Assembly (NCBI GenBank): GCA_030524675.1
Contig: JAUNGE010000011.1
Span: 1-38,320 of the forward strand
DNA: 38,320 nucleotides
Source of the DNA: a bacterium
GTDB taxonomy: Bacteria > Bacillota > Clostridia > Lachnospirales > Lachnospiraceae
Reading direction: 5' to 3'
Shown: in pieces, positions 31,383-38,320 of the stretch
How the letters are laid out: the number at the start of each line of letters is the position of its first letter
How positions within the stretch are numbered: the stretch's first letter is position 1
Notes under the pieces: generated by a model
The model's input: only the letters and a program-made list of their open reading frames with translations
Database searches by the model: none
Told to the model about the DNA's origin: nothing
Program-made: the position numbers and the translations under genes

Positions 31383-32003
31383 ATGCATACAATAGAGAGA
31401 AATGTGAAGGAAATATATGAATATTTAATGCAGACTTATCATCCGCTTGCCATGATAACCTATGGTTCTTACAGCAATCACACCAACAACTTGAACAGTG
31501 ACTACGATGCTGTATTGATTTGTTCTGAGACAGAGTGCTTTCATGATACAAATGTGATAGCAAATGTCCGGCTGGATGTATGGGGATACGGAAAGGAATG
31601 GATAGAGAGCCTGACAGATTATGCAAAGTTGATTCAGATTTGGGATGGGAGGATTGTGCTGGATACAGATAACATTGCAGAAAAACTGCAGAAACAGGTG
31701 ATTTCTTACATAGAGAATTGTCCGAAAAAGACAGAAGAAGAAAAAAAGGACTTAAAAGTGTGGTGTGAGAAGATGGTAGAGCGGACATACAGGGAGGACA
31801 CAGAAGGAATGTTTCGCTGGCACTGGCTTTTGGTTGACAGTCTGGAGATTTATTGTGATGTGCGGGATTTGTATTATTTCGGGCCCAAGAAGACCATTTT
31901 GCGAATGAAAGAGACGGATGAAATCGGATATAGACTGTATGATACAGCACTCAGGAAGCAGGAGGAGCTGAAAGCGTGGATTTCCTATGTGTTTAAAGAA
32001 TGA
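31383..32003 (+). CDS. Nucleotidyltransferase-fold protein (ANT/MNT-like), function unknown
   Basis: A 206-residue protein. TYGSYSNHTNNLNSDYDAVLI (26-46) is the pol-beta-type nucleotidyltransferase motif: GS (28-29) and DxD (40-42). The remaining residues are mostly helical and acidic/Lys-rich, with VWCEKMVERTYREDTEGMFRWHWLLVDSLEIYCDVRDLYYF (145-185), resembling the HEPN-like helical part of aminoglycoside adenylyltransferase-type proteins. No clear third catalytic carboxylate was identified. It may nucleotidylate a small molecule, RNA or protein. No partner gene is adjacent, and a resistance role should not be assumed. AAAGGAGGGA directly before ATG 31383 fixes the start. It is convergent with the carboxypeptidase gene. 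Confidence 0.75.
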   Translation: MHTIERNVKEIYEYLMQTYHPLAMITYGSYSNHTNNLNSDYDAVLICSETECFHDTNVIANVRLDVWGYGKEWIESLTDYAKLIQIWDGRIVLDTDNIAEKLQKQVISYIENCPKKTEEEKKDLKVWCEKMVERTYREDTEGMFRWHWLLVDSLEIYCDVRDLYYFGPKKTILRMKETDEIGYRLYDTALRKQEELKAWISYVFKE

Positions 32004-32060
32004 AGCGATAAATGTGTGCAGTCAGCCGGAGTATAAAAAGTATGAAGAAGAAAGGATATG

Positions 32061-32112
32061 AAAGCAGAGCGATTGCAAGATATGAAATAATTTTGCAGCA
32101 GCTCTGCTTTTG
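32061..32112. terminator. Bidirectional terminator between nucleotidyltransferase-like and carboxypeptidase genes
   Basis: AAAGCAGAGC (32061-32070) pairs perfectly with GCTCTGCTTT (32101-32110), with an additional TGCAA/TTGCA inner pairing. It sits between convergent genes ending at 32003 and 32126. Confidence 0.65.
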
Positions 32113-32125
32113 GTTAAGCTGTTTT

Positions 32126-33565
32126 TCAAGCGGTATTTGTGGATGCCGGCTGTGTGGATTCGGGAGAGTCGGCTGTGCTTGGCGGCGTGCCGTCCTGTGA
32201 TGTGCTGTCGTCTTTTGCATCATCTGCTTGGTCTGTATGGCTGTTCTGCGTGCTTTTTGCACCGAGAAACTGTTTCCAGACTTTTTTCAGATAATCGCTG
32301 TAGCGTGCCTCGCGCACAGATTCAGCGGCTTTGATGGGAATGTTTCCCAGCTCTTTTCCGTTCAGACGGTAAAAGATGGAGCCGACAACATCTCCTTCTG
32401 CCACCGGAGCGGTGAGGGAATCGGAGAAGATGACAGATTTTTCAATGCCGCTAAAGTCCTCTCCGTTGGTGAACAGATAGGAGAATGTGTCGTCTGTTTT
32501 GGCCGAAACAGAGTCCTGGATACCTCCAGTGAGCGGAACAGATTCTGTGATTTCTGGGCGTTCGTCTGTGTAGAGGCGGCAGTTGGCGAATCCGTGATTC
32601 AGCAGAGTGACGGCGTCGGCGAAGCGCGCTTTGTAGTCCGGCGCTGCCATGATGGCGGCAATCAGATTGACGCCGTCTTTTCTGGCAGTGGCACTCAGGC
32701 AATATTTGGCAAGTGAGGTGGAGCCGGTTTTCAGTCCGGTCACTTCAAAATTTGTAGCCATTTTCAGGAGCTTGTTGGTGTTGGAAAGGCCGAATTCTTT
32801 GCTTCCCTGGTTGGTGACATGAGTGATATTTTCCATCCAGATAGTAGAGTAGTTGTGAATCTGCGGGTATTTGGTGATGAGTTCTCTGGACATTAAGGCA
32901 ATGTCTCTGGCTGTGGTGAGATGTGTCTCTGAGTCAGTCAGACCGCAGCAGTCCTCAAAATGTGTGTTTGTCATACCGAGTCCGGCGGCGCGCTCATTCA
33001 TCATGCGGACAAATTCTTCCTCACTTCCGGCGATGTACTCTGCCATGGCGACGGAGGCATCATTTCCAGAGGCGATGACAATGCATTTGATTAAGGTCTC
33101 GACCGTCTGTATTTCCCCCTCCTCCAGAAAAACCTGCGAACCACCCATGGATTTGGCGTGACTGCTGGTGACGACCTCGTCTGTGAGCTTGACTCTGCCG
33201 GAGTCTATGGCATCAAAAATCAGAATCAGAGTCATGATTTTTGTGATGCTGGCAGGGCGGCGTTTAGTGTCCGCGTCCTTTTCATAAATGACAGTTCCTG
33301 TGGATGCTTCCATCAAGCAGACAGATGGTGCCTGTACCTGCGGACCAGGAGTGCCGGTTTCGGCTTTTTCCGTGGCAGCAGGAAGGCTGGAAGAGGCTGC
33401 AACAGCAGAGGCAGGGATGAAAGAGGTATCCGGCTCCGCTGCCAGAGCACAGACGGGAGTATATAAGGTATGTATGGTAAGCGAAGCAATAAGTAAGAGG
33501 ACAAGAGAAACGGAGGATGTTCGTTTCATGATGAGTTTCATGAGAGGGTTCATGAGAAATTTCAT
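32126..33565 (-). CDS. D-alanyl-D-alanine carboxypeptidase (PBP5/DacF family)
   Basis: A 479-residue exported enzyme that removes the terminal D-Ala from peptidoglycan peptides. Residues 1-42 are a signal peptide (SVSLVLLLIASLTIHTLYTPVCALA), followed by a Ser/Ala/Pro linker. The active-site motifs of S11 peptidases are present: SITK (Ser106-Lys109), SGN (166-168) and KTG (279-281). A PBP5-type beta-rich C-terminal domain follows, then an unusual low-complexity acidic Asp/Ser/Thr/Pro tail of about 45 residues in place of an obvious terminal amphipathic anchor. AAAGGATT upstream supports the start at 33565. It lies 68 bp downstream of cdaR on the same strand. Confidence 0.93.
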   Translation of the reverse strand: MKFLMNPLMKLIMKRTSSVSLVLLLIASLTIHTLYTPVCALAAEPDTSFIPASAVAASSSLPAATEKAETGTPGPQVQAPSVCLMEASTGTVIYEKDADTKRRPASITKIMTLILIFDAIDSGRVKLTDEVVTSSHAKSMGGSQVFLEEGEIQTVETLIKCIVIASGNDASVAMAEYIAGSEEEFVRMMNERAAGLGMTNTHFEDCCGLTDSETHLTTARDIALMSRELITKYPQIHNYSTIWMENITHVTNQGSKEFGLSNTNKLLKMATNFEVTGLKTGSTSLAKYCLSATARKDGVNLIAAIMAAPDYKARFADAVTLLNHGFANCRLYTDERPEITESVPLTGGIQDSVSAKTDDTFSYLFTNGEDFSGIEKSVIFSDSLTAPVAEGDVVGSIFYRLNGKELGNIPIKAAESVREARYSDYLKKVWKQFLGAKSTQNSHTDQADDAKDDSTSQDGTPPSTADSPESTQPASTNTA

Positions 33566-33633
33566 GCGGAATCCTTTTGCCTGTATTCATTATTGATAGC
33601 AGTATATGTGAAAAAGGACGGCTTCATTCGGAT

Positions 33634-34719
33634 TTAATTTTGAACTTTTACTGCCAGATACAGCAGCACAGCGTCTCGGAATTTCCTCGGGTTCAGACCG
33701 CAGACCTGCCAGATATGATTCAGCTTATACTGCAGGGTGTTTTTGTGCAGAAACAGTTTGGCACAGGTGCGGGAGAGGGACATGTCCTCCTCAAAATAGG
33801 CGCATAAAATGTGTTTGTCATCGTCTGTCAGCTTGGCTGTCGTTTTTTGAAGAAATTCGGTTTTGTTTTCTTCGCTGAGAGAGGACAGAATGATTTCCAG
33901 CGTCAGGGTGTCAAAAAGGACATAGGATTCTGTGGTGTTCTCTATGCTTTTTAAGGCTGTCAGGGCAGAGTGGTAGGATTCCGCCAGCTGAAATAAATCA
34001 CAGGATTTTCCCACAGCGATTTTCACAAATTCATGATAGGAGGCGGCAAATTGTTCGGCCAGGCGGGCGGTTTCCGAAAAACTGCGCTCTTCTGCCAATG
34101 CCAGATATTCGTTTGGGTACTGAAAGGTAAAGAGCGGCAGAGGGATGGACTGAAAAAGCTGGTAGATTTTCTGCTCAAGCATGGAACGGTTTACCATATT
34201 GTAGCGCGAGCTGACACGAATCAGAATCAGGCGTTTTGGAGTATCGGCCGCAATCGAGTATTCACTCAGACAGTCCATCAGATAGGCGCGGTTTTCCTGC
34301 AGATTGCCGATCAGGGACTGGATGATAAAGTGGCGCTTGTCCTCCTGGGTACGGCTGGTGGCGTGCAGCTCTTTTTCGCGCAGCATAAGATGCGTAATGC
34401 GTTCTGCCAGGTGGGCGTACTTTCTCACATCATCAGGGTCTCCGGTGATGCCGATGACAGCGACAAAGGCATGATTGTGATAAACAGGCATGTTGATGCC
34501 TTTCTGGGTACCGGTAAAGCTGTTGTCTGTGTCTACTTCGATTGCAGTGCCGGTGAGAGCGGCTTTCCGCCCGATTTCATGGTATGTACCAATTCGCTTT
34601 TCATCTGTGCTGGCAAAAATAATGCCAGATTCATCAATAAAGTTGATATCCTGACCGCAGACATCCTTGACTGTGCTGACAATCTGCTGCGCCAGGGGCT
34701 TACCGATGTTGGTGAGCAT
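33634..34719 (-). CDS. cdaR: Sugar diacid/glycerate regulator, CdaR family
   Basis: A 361-residue transcriptional regulator. Residues 1-130 are the sugar-diacid recognition domain (IGKPLAQQIVSTVKDVCGQDINFIDESGIIFASTD, GTQKGINMPVYHNHAFVAVIGITGDPDDVRKYA). A middle GGDEF-like region lies around residues 150-280. The C-terminal helix-turn-helix is CAYFEEDMSLSRTCAKLFLHKNTLQYKLNHI. E. coli CdaR activates glucarate, galactarate and glycerate genes in response to glycerate. Here the gene is divergent from glycerate kinase, the classical arrangement, with a long inverted repeat between them. ATG 34719 is chosen over GTG 34728 because GAGGTG lies correctly spaced upstream of the former. The carboxypeptidase gene follows on the same strand. 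Confidence 0.92.
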   Translation of the reverse strand: MLTNIGKPLAQQIVSTVKDVCGQDINFIDESGIIFASTDEKRIGTYHEIGRKAALTGTAIEVDTDNSFTGTQKGINMPVYHNHAFVAVIGITGDPDDVRKYAHLAERITHLMLREKELHATSRTQEDKRHFIIQSLIGNLQENRAYLMDCLSEYSIAADTPKRLILIRVSSRYNMVNRSMLEQKIYQLFQSIPLPLFTFQYPNEYLALAEERSFSETARLAEQFAASYHEFVKIAVGKSCDLFQLAESYHSALTALKSIENTTESYVLFDTLTLEIILSSLSEENKTEFLQKTTAKLTDDDKHILCAYFEEDMSLSRTCAKLFLHKNTLQYKLNHIWQVCGLNPRKFRDAVLLYLAVKVQN

Positions 34720-34814
34720 ACGAAACACCTCGCTTTTGTCCTTACTACTATGTCAGTGTAGCACACTTGGAAGAAAGATTCTACGGGGTTTAGAAAAAAT
34801 ATGATACAGACAGG

Positions 34815-34885
34815 GTAAAATATTATTATAGATACTAATTTTATGTGAAAAAATAAGAATAAAATTGGTATCTATAATATTTTAC
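34815..34885. promoter_or_regulatory. Long inverted repeat: candidate CdaR operator between cdaR and glycerate kinase
   Basis: The left arm 34815-34844 and right arm 34859-34885 are near-perfect inverted copies, each containing TTATAGATAC, one variable base and AATTTTAT; the left arm has a 3-base insertion. The loop is 14 bases. The right arm ends exactly where the -35 box of the glycerate kinase promoter would be (34880-34885, poor match). TATAGT (34903-34908) follows 17 bases later. A weak -35 overlapped by an operator half-site is what is expected for an activator-dependent promoter. Confidence 0.7.
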
Positions 34886-34972
34886 GGGCAGGAAAAATCT
34901 GGTATAGTAAAAACAAAGAAAAGAAGTGCAGAGATAGAAAATAGAAACAGAAATAGTAGGAGGAAAAGAGAG

Positions 34973-36115
34973 ATGAAGGCAGTGATTGCAATCGATTCAT
35001 TGAAGGGAAGTTTATCATCCATGGAGGCTGGCTATGCACTGGCAGAGGGAATTCGCCGTGCGGACAGCAGCGCGCAGGTGGTTGTGCGTCCGATGGCGGA
35101 TGGAGGCGAGGGAACTGTGGAAGCACTGGTTGCCGGAATGAATGGAAAGACGCAGACTGTGACTGTGACAGGACCGCTCGGCACACCGGTAGAGTGTGTG
35201 TACGGCTGGATTGAGAGCAGCAAAACGGCAGTTATTGAGATGTCAGGAGCAGCAGGTATTACCCTGGTGCCAGATGAGAAGAGAAATCCCCTGTATACAA
35301 CGACGTATGGTGTGGGAGAAGTAATAAAAGATGCCATCGCAAAGGGATGCCGGCGCTTTCTTGTGGGAATCGGCGGAAGCGCGACAAATGACGGCGGTAT
35401 CGGCATGCTGCAGGCGCTGGGCTATGGATTTTTGAACAGCGAGGGAAAGCAGGTTTCTTTTGGAGCAAAAGGACTGGAGGAACTGGCGAGCATCACAGAT
35501 ACCGATGTGATTCCGGAACTGTCCGAGTGTGAGTTTAAGATTGCCTGTGATGTGACGAATGTTCTGTGCGGAGAAAAGGGATGCAGCGCTGTGTTTGGGC
35601 CGCAGAAAGGTGCAACACCGGAGATGATTGCACAGATGGATGAGTGGCTGGCACAGTATGCCAAGCTGGCGCAGCAGAAATTTGAGAAGGCAGACCCATT
35701 AAAGCCAGGAACAGGAGCAGCGGGCGGCATGGGATTTGCATTCCTGACATTCACAAATGCTGTGTTGGAGTCCGGAATCCAGATTGTGCTGCGTGAGATT
35801 GGTCTCGAAGAGGATATCAAGGATGCAGACATTGTTGTGACCGGAGAGGGACGACTGGACGGGCAGTCTGCCATGGGAAAGGCACCAGTCGGAGTGGCGA
35901 AACTTGCAAAGAAGTATCAAAAACCAGTAGTCGCATTTGCGGGCAGCGTGACAAAAGATGCTGTGGAGTGCAACCGTCATGGAATTGATGCATTTTTCCC
36001 GATTCTGCGCGGAATCATGACATTGGAAGAAGCTATGAATGTAGAACGTGCAAAAGCAAATTTGGCTGATACGGCAGAGCAGGTGTTCCGTCTGTGGTGT
36101 GCAGCGCGAAAGTAA
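34973..36115 (+). CDS. glxK: Glycerate kinase (GlxK/GarK family)
   Basis: A 380-residue cytosolic kinase phosphorylating D-glycerate; the family member GarK/GlxK makes 2-phosphoglycerate, which enolase can use directly. Family motifs include IAIDSLKGSLSSMEAGYALAEG, RPMADGGEGTVEAL, IEMSGAAGI, GVGEVIKDAIAKGCRRFLVGIGGSATNDGGIGMLQALG, ACDVTNVLCGEKG, GTGAAGGMGFAF, TGEGRLDGQSAMGKAPVGVA and VAFAGSV. ATG 34973 is chosen because AGGAGG lies 10 bases upstream; longer in-frame starts run into the promoter and operator. It is divergent from cdaR and followed 39 bp later by an aldo/keto reductase, likely co-transcribed. The 2-kinase versus 3-kinase product is inferred from the family only. Confidence 0.95.
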   Translation: MKAVIAIDSLKGSLSSMEAGYALAEGIRRADSSAQVVVRPMADGGEGTVEALVAGMNGKTQTVTVTGPLGTPVECVYGWIESSKTAVIEMSGAAGITLVPDEKRNPLYTTTYGVGEVIKDAIAKGCRRFLVGIGGSATNDGGIGMLQALGYGFLNSEGKQVSFGAKGLEELASITDTDVIPELSECEFKIACDVTNVLCGEKGCSAVFGPQKGATPEMIAQMDEWLAQYAKLAQQKFEKADPLKPGTGAAGGMGFAFLTFTNAVLESGIQIVLREIGLEEDIKDADIVVTGEGRLDGQSAMGKAPVGVAKLAKKYQKPVVAFAGSVTKDAVECNRHGIDAFFPILRGIMTLEEAMNVERAKANLADTAEQVFRLWCAARK

Positions 36116-36154
36116 TGAGAAAATAATAGAAAAGAGAAGAGAGGAGGCACAATT

Positions 36155-37009
36155 ATGCAGGCATATATTACGTTGAAGAATGGCATGCAGATGCCGCGTC
36201 TGGGAATGGGGACCTGGTTTCTGGGTGAGAACAGAAGCACGAGAGCACAGGAGATTGCTGCACTGCGTGCGGGTCTGGATGCGGGAATGCAGCTGATTGA
36301 TACTGCAGAAATGTATGGAAATGGTCTGTCTGAGCAGCTGATTGGTGAGGCGATTCAGGGCTATAACAGAGAAAATTTGTTTCTTGTGTCAAAAGTGTAC
36401 CCGCACAATGCAGGAAAGAGAGGAATGCAGAAAAGTATTGACCAGTCTTTAAAGTCTCTGCGCACGGACTATCTTGACCTGTATCTGCTGCACTGGAGAG
36501 GAAACATTCCGCTCTCTGAGACAGTGGAATGTATGGAAGAGCTGGTGGCACAGGGAAAAATCAAAAGCTGGGGTGTGTCTAACTTTGATGTGAGTGACAT
36601 GAAGGAATTGCTGCGCGTGCCGAACGGAGGAAACTGCATGGTAAACCAGGTGCTGTATCATCTGGGTTCCAGAGGCGTGGAGTATGAACTGCTGCCCTGG
36701 CTCACAGAACATCAGATTCCGCTGATGGCGTACTGCCCGCTGGCACAGGCCGGAGATTTGAGGCGGGGATTGTTAAATAATGAGGTGCTCAGACAGGTGG
36801 CGCAGAAATACCAGATTTCTGTTCTCCAGCTGCTGCTTGCGTTCGTTCTGCACCACGAGAATGTAATTGCAATTCCGAGAAGCAGCAGGAGAGAACATGT
36901 ACTGGAGAACTGGAAGGTGCGGGAAATTTCACTGACCGATGAGGATTTTGATGCAGTCAATCGGGCATTTCCGGCACCAAAATGGAGAGTGCCGCTGGAT
37001 ATTGTGTAA
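36155..37009 (+). CDS. Aldo/keto reductase (NAD(P)H-dependent)
   Basis: A 284-residue cytosolic TIM-barrel oxidoreductase. The catalytic tetrad is visible: Asp49 (LIDTAEMYG), Tyr54, Lys80 (FLVSKVYP) and His113 (DLYLLHWRG). KSWGVSNFD and the cofactor-binding IPRSSRREHVLENW segment (usually IPKxxxxxHxxEN) are present. It resembles the YeaE/YajO side of the family. Being 39 bp downstream of glycerate kinase with GAGAGGAGG upstream, it probably handles a small aldehyde or keto intermediate of the same pathway (for example a glycerate/tartronate semialdehyde-type compound), but the substrate is not shown. It is convergent with the esterase gene. Confidence 0.92.
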   Translation: MQAYITLKNGMQMPRLGMGTWFLGENRSTRAQEIAALRAGLDAGMQLIDTAEMYGNGLSEQLIGEAIQGYNRENLFLVSKVYPHNAGKRGMQKSIDQSLKSLRTDYLDLYLLHWRGNIPLSETVECMEELVAQGKIKSWGVSNFDVSDMKELLRVPNGGNCMVNQVLYHLGSRGVEYELLPWLTEHQIPLMAYCPLAQAGDLRRGLLNNEVLRQVAQKYQISVLQLLLAFVLHHENVIAIPRSSRREHVLENWKVREISLTDEDFDAVNRAFPAPKWRVPLDIV

Positions 37010-37012
37010 AAT

Positions 37013-37036
37013 CCACAATTTACAGCATATTTGTGG
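37013..37036. terminator. Possible hairpin between convergent aldo/keto reductase and esterase genes
   Basis: CCACAA (37013-37018) pairs with TTGTGG (37031-37036). T-rich sequence follows only at a distance (TTATTTTTTC, about 37049), so it is a weak terminator candidate. Confidence 0.3.
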
Positions 37037-37047
37037 TTAATATCTCC

Positions 37048-37875
37048 TTATTTTTTCTTTTCATCGGGAGAGCCGCAGAACATCCAGTTCAGAGCTCTTT
37101 GGATATAGGTATCCCAGAAATCCCAGGTATGTCCGCCAGGACCTTCCTCATAAACAATCTCTGCATGCAGCGCCCGCATACGGCGGTTGACATCCAGGTT
37201 GGATGCATACAGAAAATCATTTCTGCCGCACGCCTGGTAAAGGTCTGGCACCAGACCATTTTTGCGGCAGCGGGAATAGAGAGTGAACAGGTCGCTGTCA
37301 CTGCCGGAGATGGCGTCAGGGTTTTCAAAAATATCGTTCCATTCAAAAGCATAATCAACAATACCGCTTTTGGTTGTCTGATAAGCGAGTGCAAGGTCTA
37401 ATGCGCCTGACAGGCTGGCTGCTTTGGCATATACATGCGGGGCAGACAGTGCAAGATACCAGGCGCCATATCCTCCCATGGAAAGTCCGGCGATGAAGGT
37501 ATCTTCACGTTTTTTGGAGACGGGAAAGAGGTTGGTGATATAGGCAGGAAGCTCTTCGGTGAAGAAGGTGCGGTAAGCGTATCCATGGTGCATATTCTGA
37601 AAAAACGAATTTCCGGCAGACGCAGCCACAACTGCGCAGAGATGTTCCTGGGCATAGCGCTCAACATTGCTGTAGCGGCCCCAGGAACTGAAATCCCCAT
37701 AGGCGCCGTGCAGAAGATACACGACAGGAAATCCCGTATCATAAGGGTAGCGGCTGTGAGAAATGTTGTTTACGCTGGTTATCTGCTCATTGGAAGACGG
37801 AGTTGGGATAACCACATTGACAGTCGTGTTGTGTTTGAGAGTGGGACTGTAGTAATTGCAAGTGATATTCGCCAT
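37048..37875 (-). CDS. Alpha/beta-hydrolase esterase (esterase D / tributyrin esterase-like)
   Basis: A 275-residue protein without signal peptide. The fold motifs are GFPVVYLLHGAYGDFSSW (oxyanion loop), FIAGLSMGGYGAW (nucleophile Ser132), GRNDFLY (probable acid Asp220) and GPGGHTWDFWD (His249). This group includes short-chain acyl, acetyl and feruloyl esterases and S-formylglutathione hydrolases. In a sugar-catabolic setting, removal of acetyl or other acyl groups from imported carbohydrates is plausible. ATG 37875 is chosen because AAAGG lies nine bases upstream, whereas ATG 37884 abuts that site. Its upstream region carries copy 3 of the dispersed palindromic element. Confidence 0.88.
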   Translation of the reverse strand: MANITCNYYSPTLKHNTTVNVVIPTPSSNEQITSVNNISHSRYPYDTGFPVVYLLHGAYGDFSSWGRYSNVERYAQEHLCAVVAASAGNSFFQNMHHGYAYRTFFTEELPAYITNLFPVSKKREDTFIAGLSMGGYGAWYLALSAPHVYAKAASLSGALDLALAYQTTKSGIVDYAFEWNDIFENPDAISGSDSDLFTLYSRCRKNGLVPDLYQACGRNDFLYASNLDVNRRMRALHAEIVYEEGPGGHTWDFWDTYIQRALNWMFCGSPDEKKK

Positions 37876-37926
37876 AAAAAACATCCTTTCTTTGTATACT
37901 TATAGAATTTTTAAGAGGATTGTGAG

Positions 37927-37984
37927 AGCACGCAGTGCGGAGCAATCCGGTATCAAAGGGGTCAAAATACCTTTTGACCCCAAC
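37927..37984 (+). repeat. Dispersed palindromic element, copy 3
   Basis: A 58-bp element nearly identical to 29825-29882 (same length; the differences are confined to the first 18 bases). Core palindrome GGGGTCAAAA (37958-37967)-TACC-TTTTGACCCC (37972-37981). It lies about 50-110 bases upstream of the esterase start, in the opposite orientation relative to that gene compared with copies 1 and 2. Confidence 0.85.
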
Positions 37985-38076
37985 ATTATTTATATTAGTA
38001 TAGCTGGGATTGGAAGAACTGTCCATACATGAAAACAAACCTCTTTGCGTTGAATTTTTGTATGATATTTTTCTCG

Positions 38077-38105
38077 TGTACAATTTTTCAAACAAGTGGT
38101 ATAAT
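38077..38105 (+). promoter_or_regulatory. Predicted sigma-A promoter facing the right end
   Basis: TGTACA (38077-38082), a 17-base spacer and a perfect TATAAT (38100-38105), giving a start near 38112. The only thing downstream inside the window is the hairpin at 38131-38193 and the repeats. Confidence 0.6.
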
Positions 38106-38130
38106 CTTCACGTAGGCAATGAGCAGTGCA

Positions 38131-38193
38131 GAAAAAGACAGAAAGGAAACTGCGTTGTGCTTGCACAAAAGCAGTTTCCTTTCTGTCTTTTTC
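38131..38193 (+). terminator. Very strong nested hairpin: terminator/attenuator or end of a small RNA
   Basis: The 23 bases at 38131-38153 (starting GAAAAAGACAG, ending AAACTGC) are perfectly complementary to 38171-38193 (starting GCAGTTTCC, ending CTTTTTC). The loop itself contains TTGTGC-TT-GCACAA. The 3' arm ends in a T-rich tract, as in an intrinsic terminator. With the promoter at 38077-38105 it would define a transcript of about 80-90 bases. A leader attenuator for a gene beyond the window is the alternative. Confidence 0.75.
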
Positions 38194-38206
38194 TATAGAG
38201 CGAAGC
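38152..38206 (+). repeat. 55-bp direct repeat, copy A
   Basis: Identical to 38266-38320 (114-bp period). It starts GCGTTGTGCTTGCACAA and ends CTATAGAGCGAAGC, and includes the 3' arm of the strong hairpin. Confidence 0.9.
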
Positions 38207-38265
38207 TCGTGAGCGAGATGAAGCGAAGCGGAATTGAGCGTGCACTGCGTGGTAGAGGGAGGCAG

Positions 38266-38320
38266 GCGTTGTGCTTGCACAAAAGCAGTTTCCTTTCTGT
38301 CTTTTTCTATAGAGCGAAGC
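38266..38320 (+). repeat. 55-bp direct repeat, copy B (at the window end)
   Basis: Exact copy of 38152-38206, cut by the window edge, so the true repeat may be longer or have more copies. The 59 bases between the copies hold GAGCG-rich sequence (GAGCGAGATGAAGCGAAGCG) and no gene. Copy B lacks the complementary 5' arm seen before copy A. Confidence 0.9.

Noticed and set aside
31383-32003. Aminoglycoside resistance gene
   Set aside because: Only the general nucleotidyltransferase motif is shared; the rest does not clearly match ANT(6) or other named resistance enzymes, so the call is kept general.
37930-37984. The palindromic element as an ordinary terminator of the esterase-side region
   Set aside because: There is no T-run after the stem on either strand and it sits upstream, not downstream, of genes in all three cases.

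Overview
The window looks like a chromosomal segment from an anaerobic gut Firmicute, most likely Lachnospiraceae. The evidence is the strong AGGAGG-type ribosome binding sites, lipoprotein signals with an LAGC lipobox and Thr/Ala-rich linkers, the YesM/YesN-type two-component pair beside a CUT1 sugar importer, the CdaR/glycerate kinase pair, and compact same-strand operons. No rRNA, tRNA, CRISPR array, phage structural gene or transposase was seen. Assignments come from reading motifs by eye; no database search was run.

Layout. (1) 1-1380: an AT-rich two-gene unit, an XRE-HTH protein fused to a DUF3990-like ADP-ribosyltransferase fold plus a small partner, organised like a toxin-antitoxin or defence pair. 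(2) 1713-3961: two G3E/COG0523 GTPases, one with a long His/Cys-rich metal-binding insert, the other fused to a YcgQ-like C-terminal domain; probably metal (zinc) homeostasis. (3) 4108-6588, minus strand: a short winged-helix-like protein, a WYL regulator and an orphan SsuB/TauB-type ABC ATPase, divergent from (4) 6935-8896, a large AAA+ ATPase with an apparently degenerate N-terminal nucleotide-binding module. (5) 9246-17477: an oligopeptide-type ABC transporter followed by an L-cysteine desulfidase-like enzyme. Both permeases carry large extra N-terminal membrane regions, and the lipoprotein appears circularly permuted relative to normal family 5 peptide-binding proteins. (6) 18017-29704: a carbohydrate locus: sugar-binding lipoprotein, two permeases, histidine kinase, AraC-type response regulator, a GH2 enzyme with the beta-glucuronidase NxKG motif, a DUF2264 protein and a GH88 unsaturated glucuronyl hydrolase. 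It is probably for uronic-acid oligosaccharides such as glycosaminoglycan fragments. (7) 29974-32003: enolase and an orphan nucleotidyltransferase-fold protein. (8) 32126-34719, minus strand: a D,D-carboxypeptidase and CdaR. CdaR is divergent from glycerate kinase and an aldo/keto reductase (34973-37009) across a long inverted repeat that is a strong operator candidate. (9) 37048-37875, minus strand: an esterase, then a gene-free end made of repeats and a strong hairpin.

How it fits together. Extracellular or imported uronate oligosaccharides would be sensed by the two-component system, taken up by the CUT1 importer (its ATPase is missing here and presumably shared) and cleaved by GH88, GH2 and DUF2264 enzymes. 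Downstream carbon could pass through glycerate (CdaR/glycerate kinase) and 2-phosphoglycerate to enolase. The Opp-like operon next to a cysteine desulfidase suggests uptake of cysteine-containing peptides and their breakdown to pyruvate, ammonia and sulfide. A 58-bp palindromic element recurs upstream of three transcription units (opp, enolase, esterase).

The most unusual items are the permuted binding protein with its enlarged permeases, the ART-fold/partner pair, the G3E-YcgQ fusion, the dispersed palindromic element, the CdaR operator and the promoter-hairpin-repeat module at the right end.
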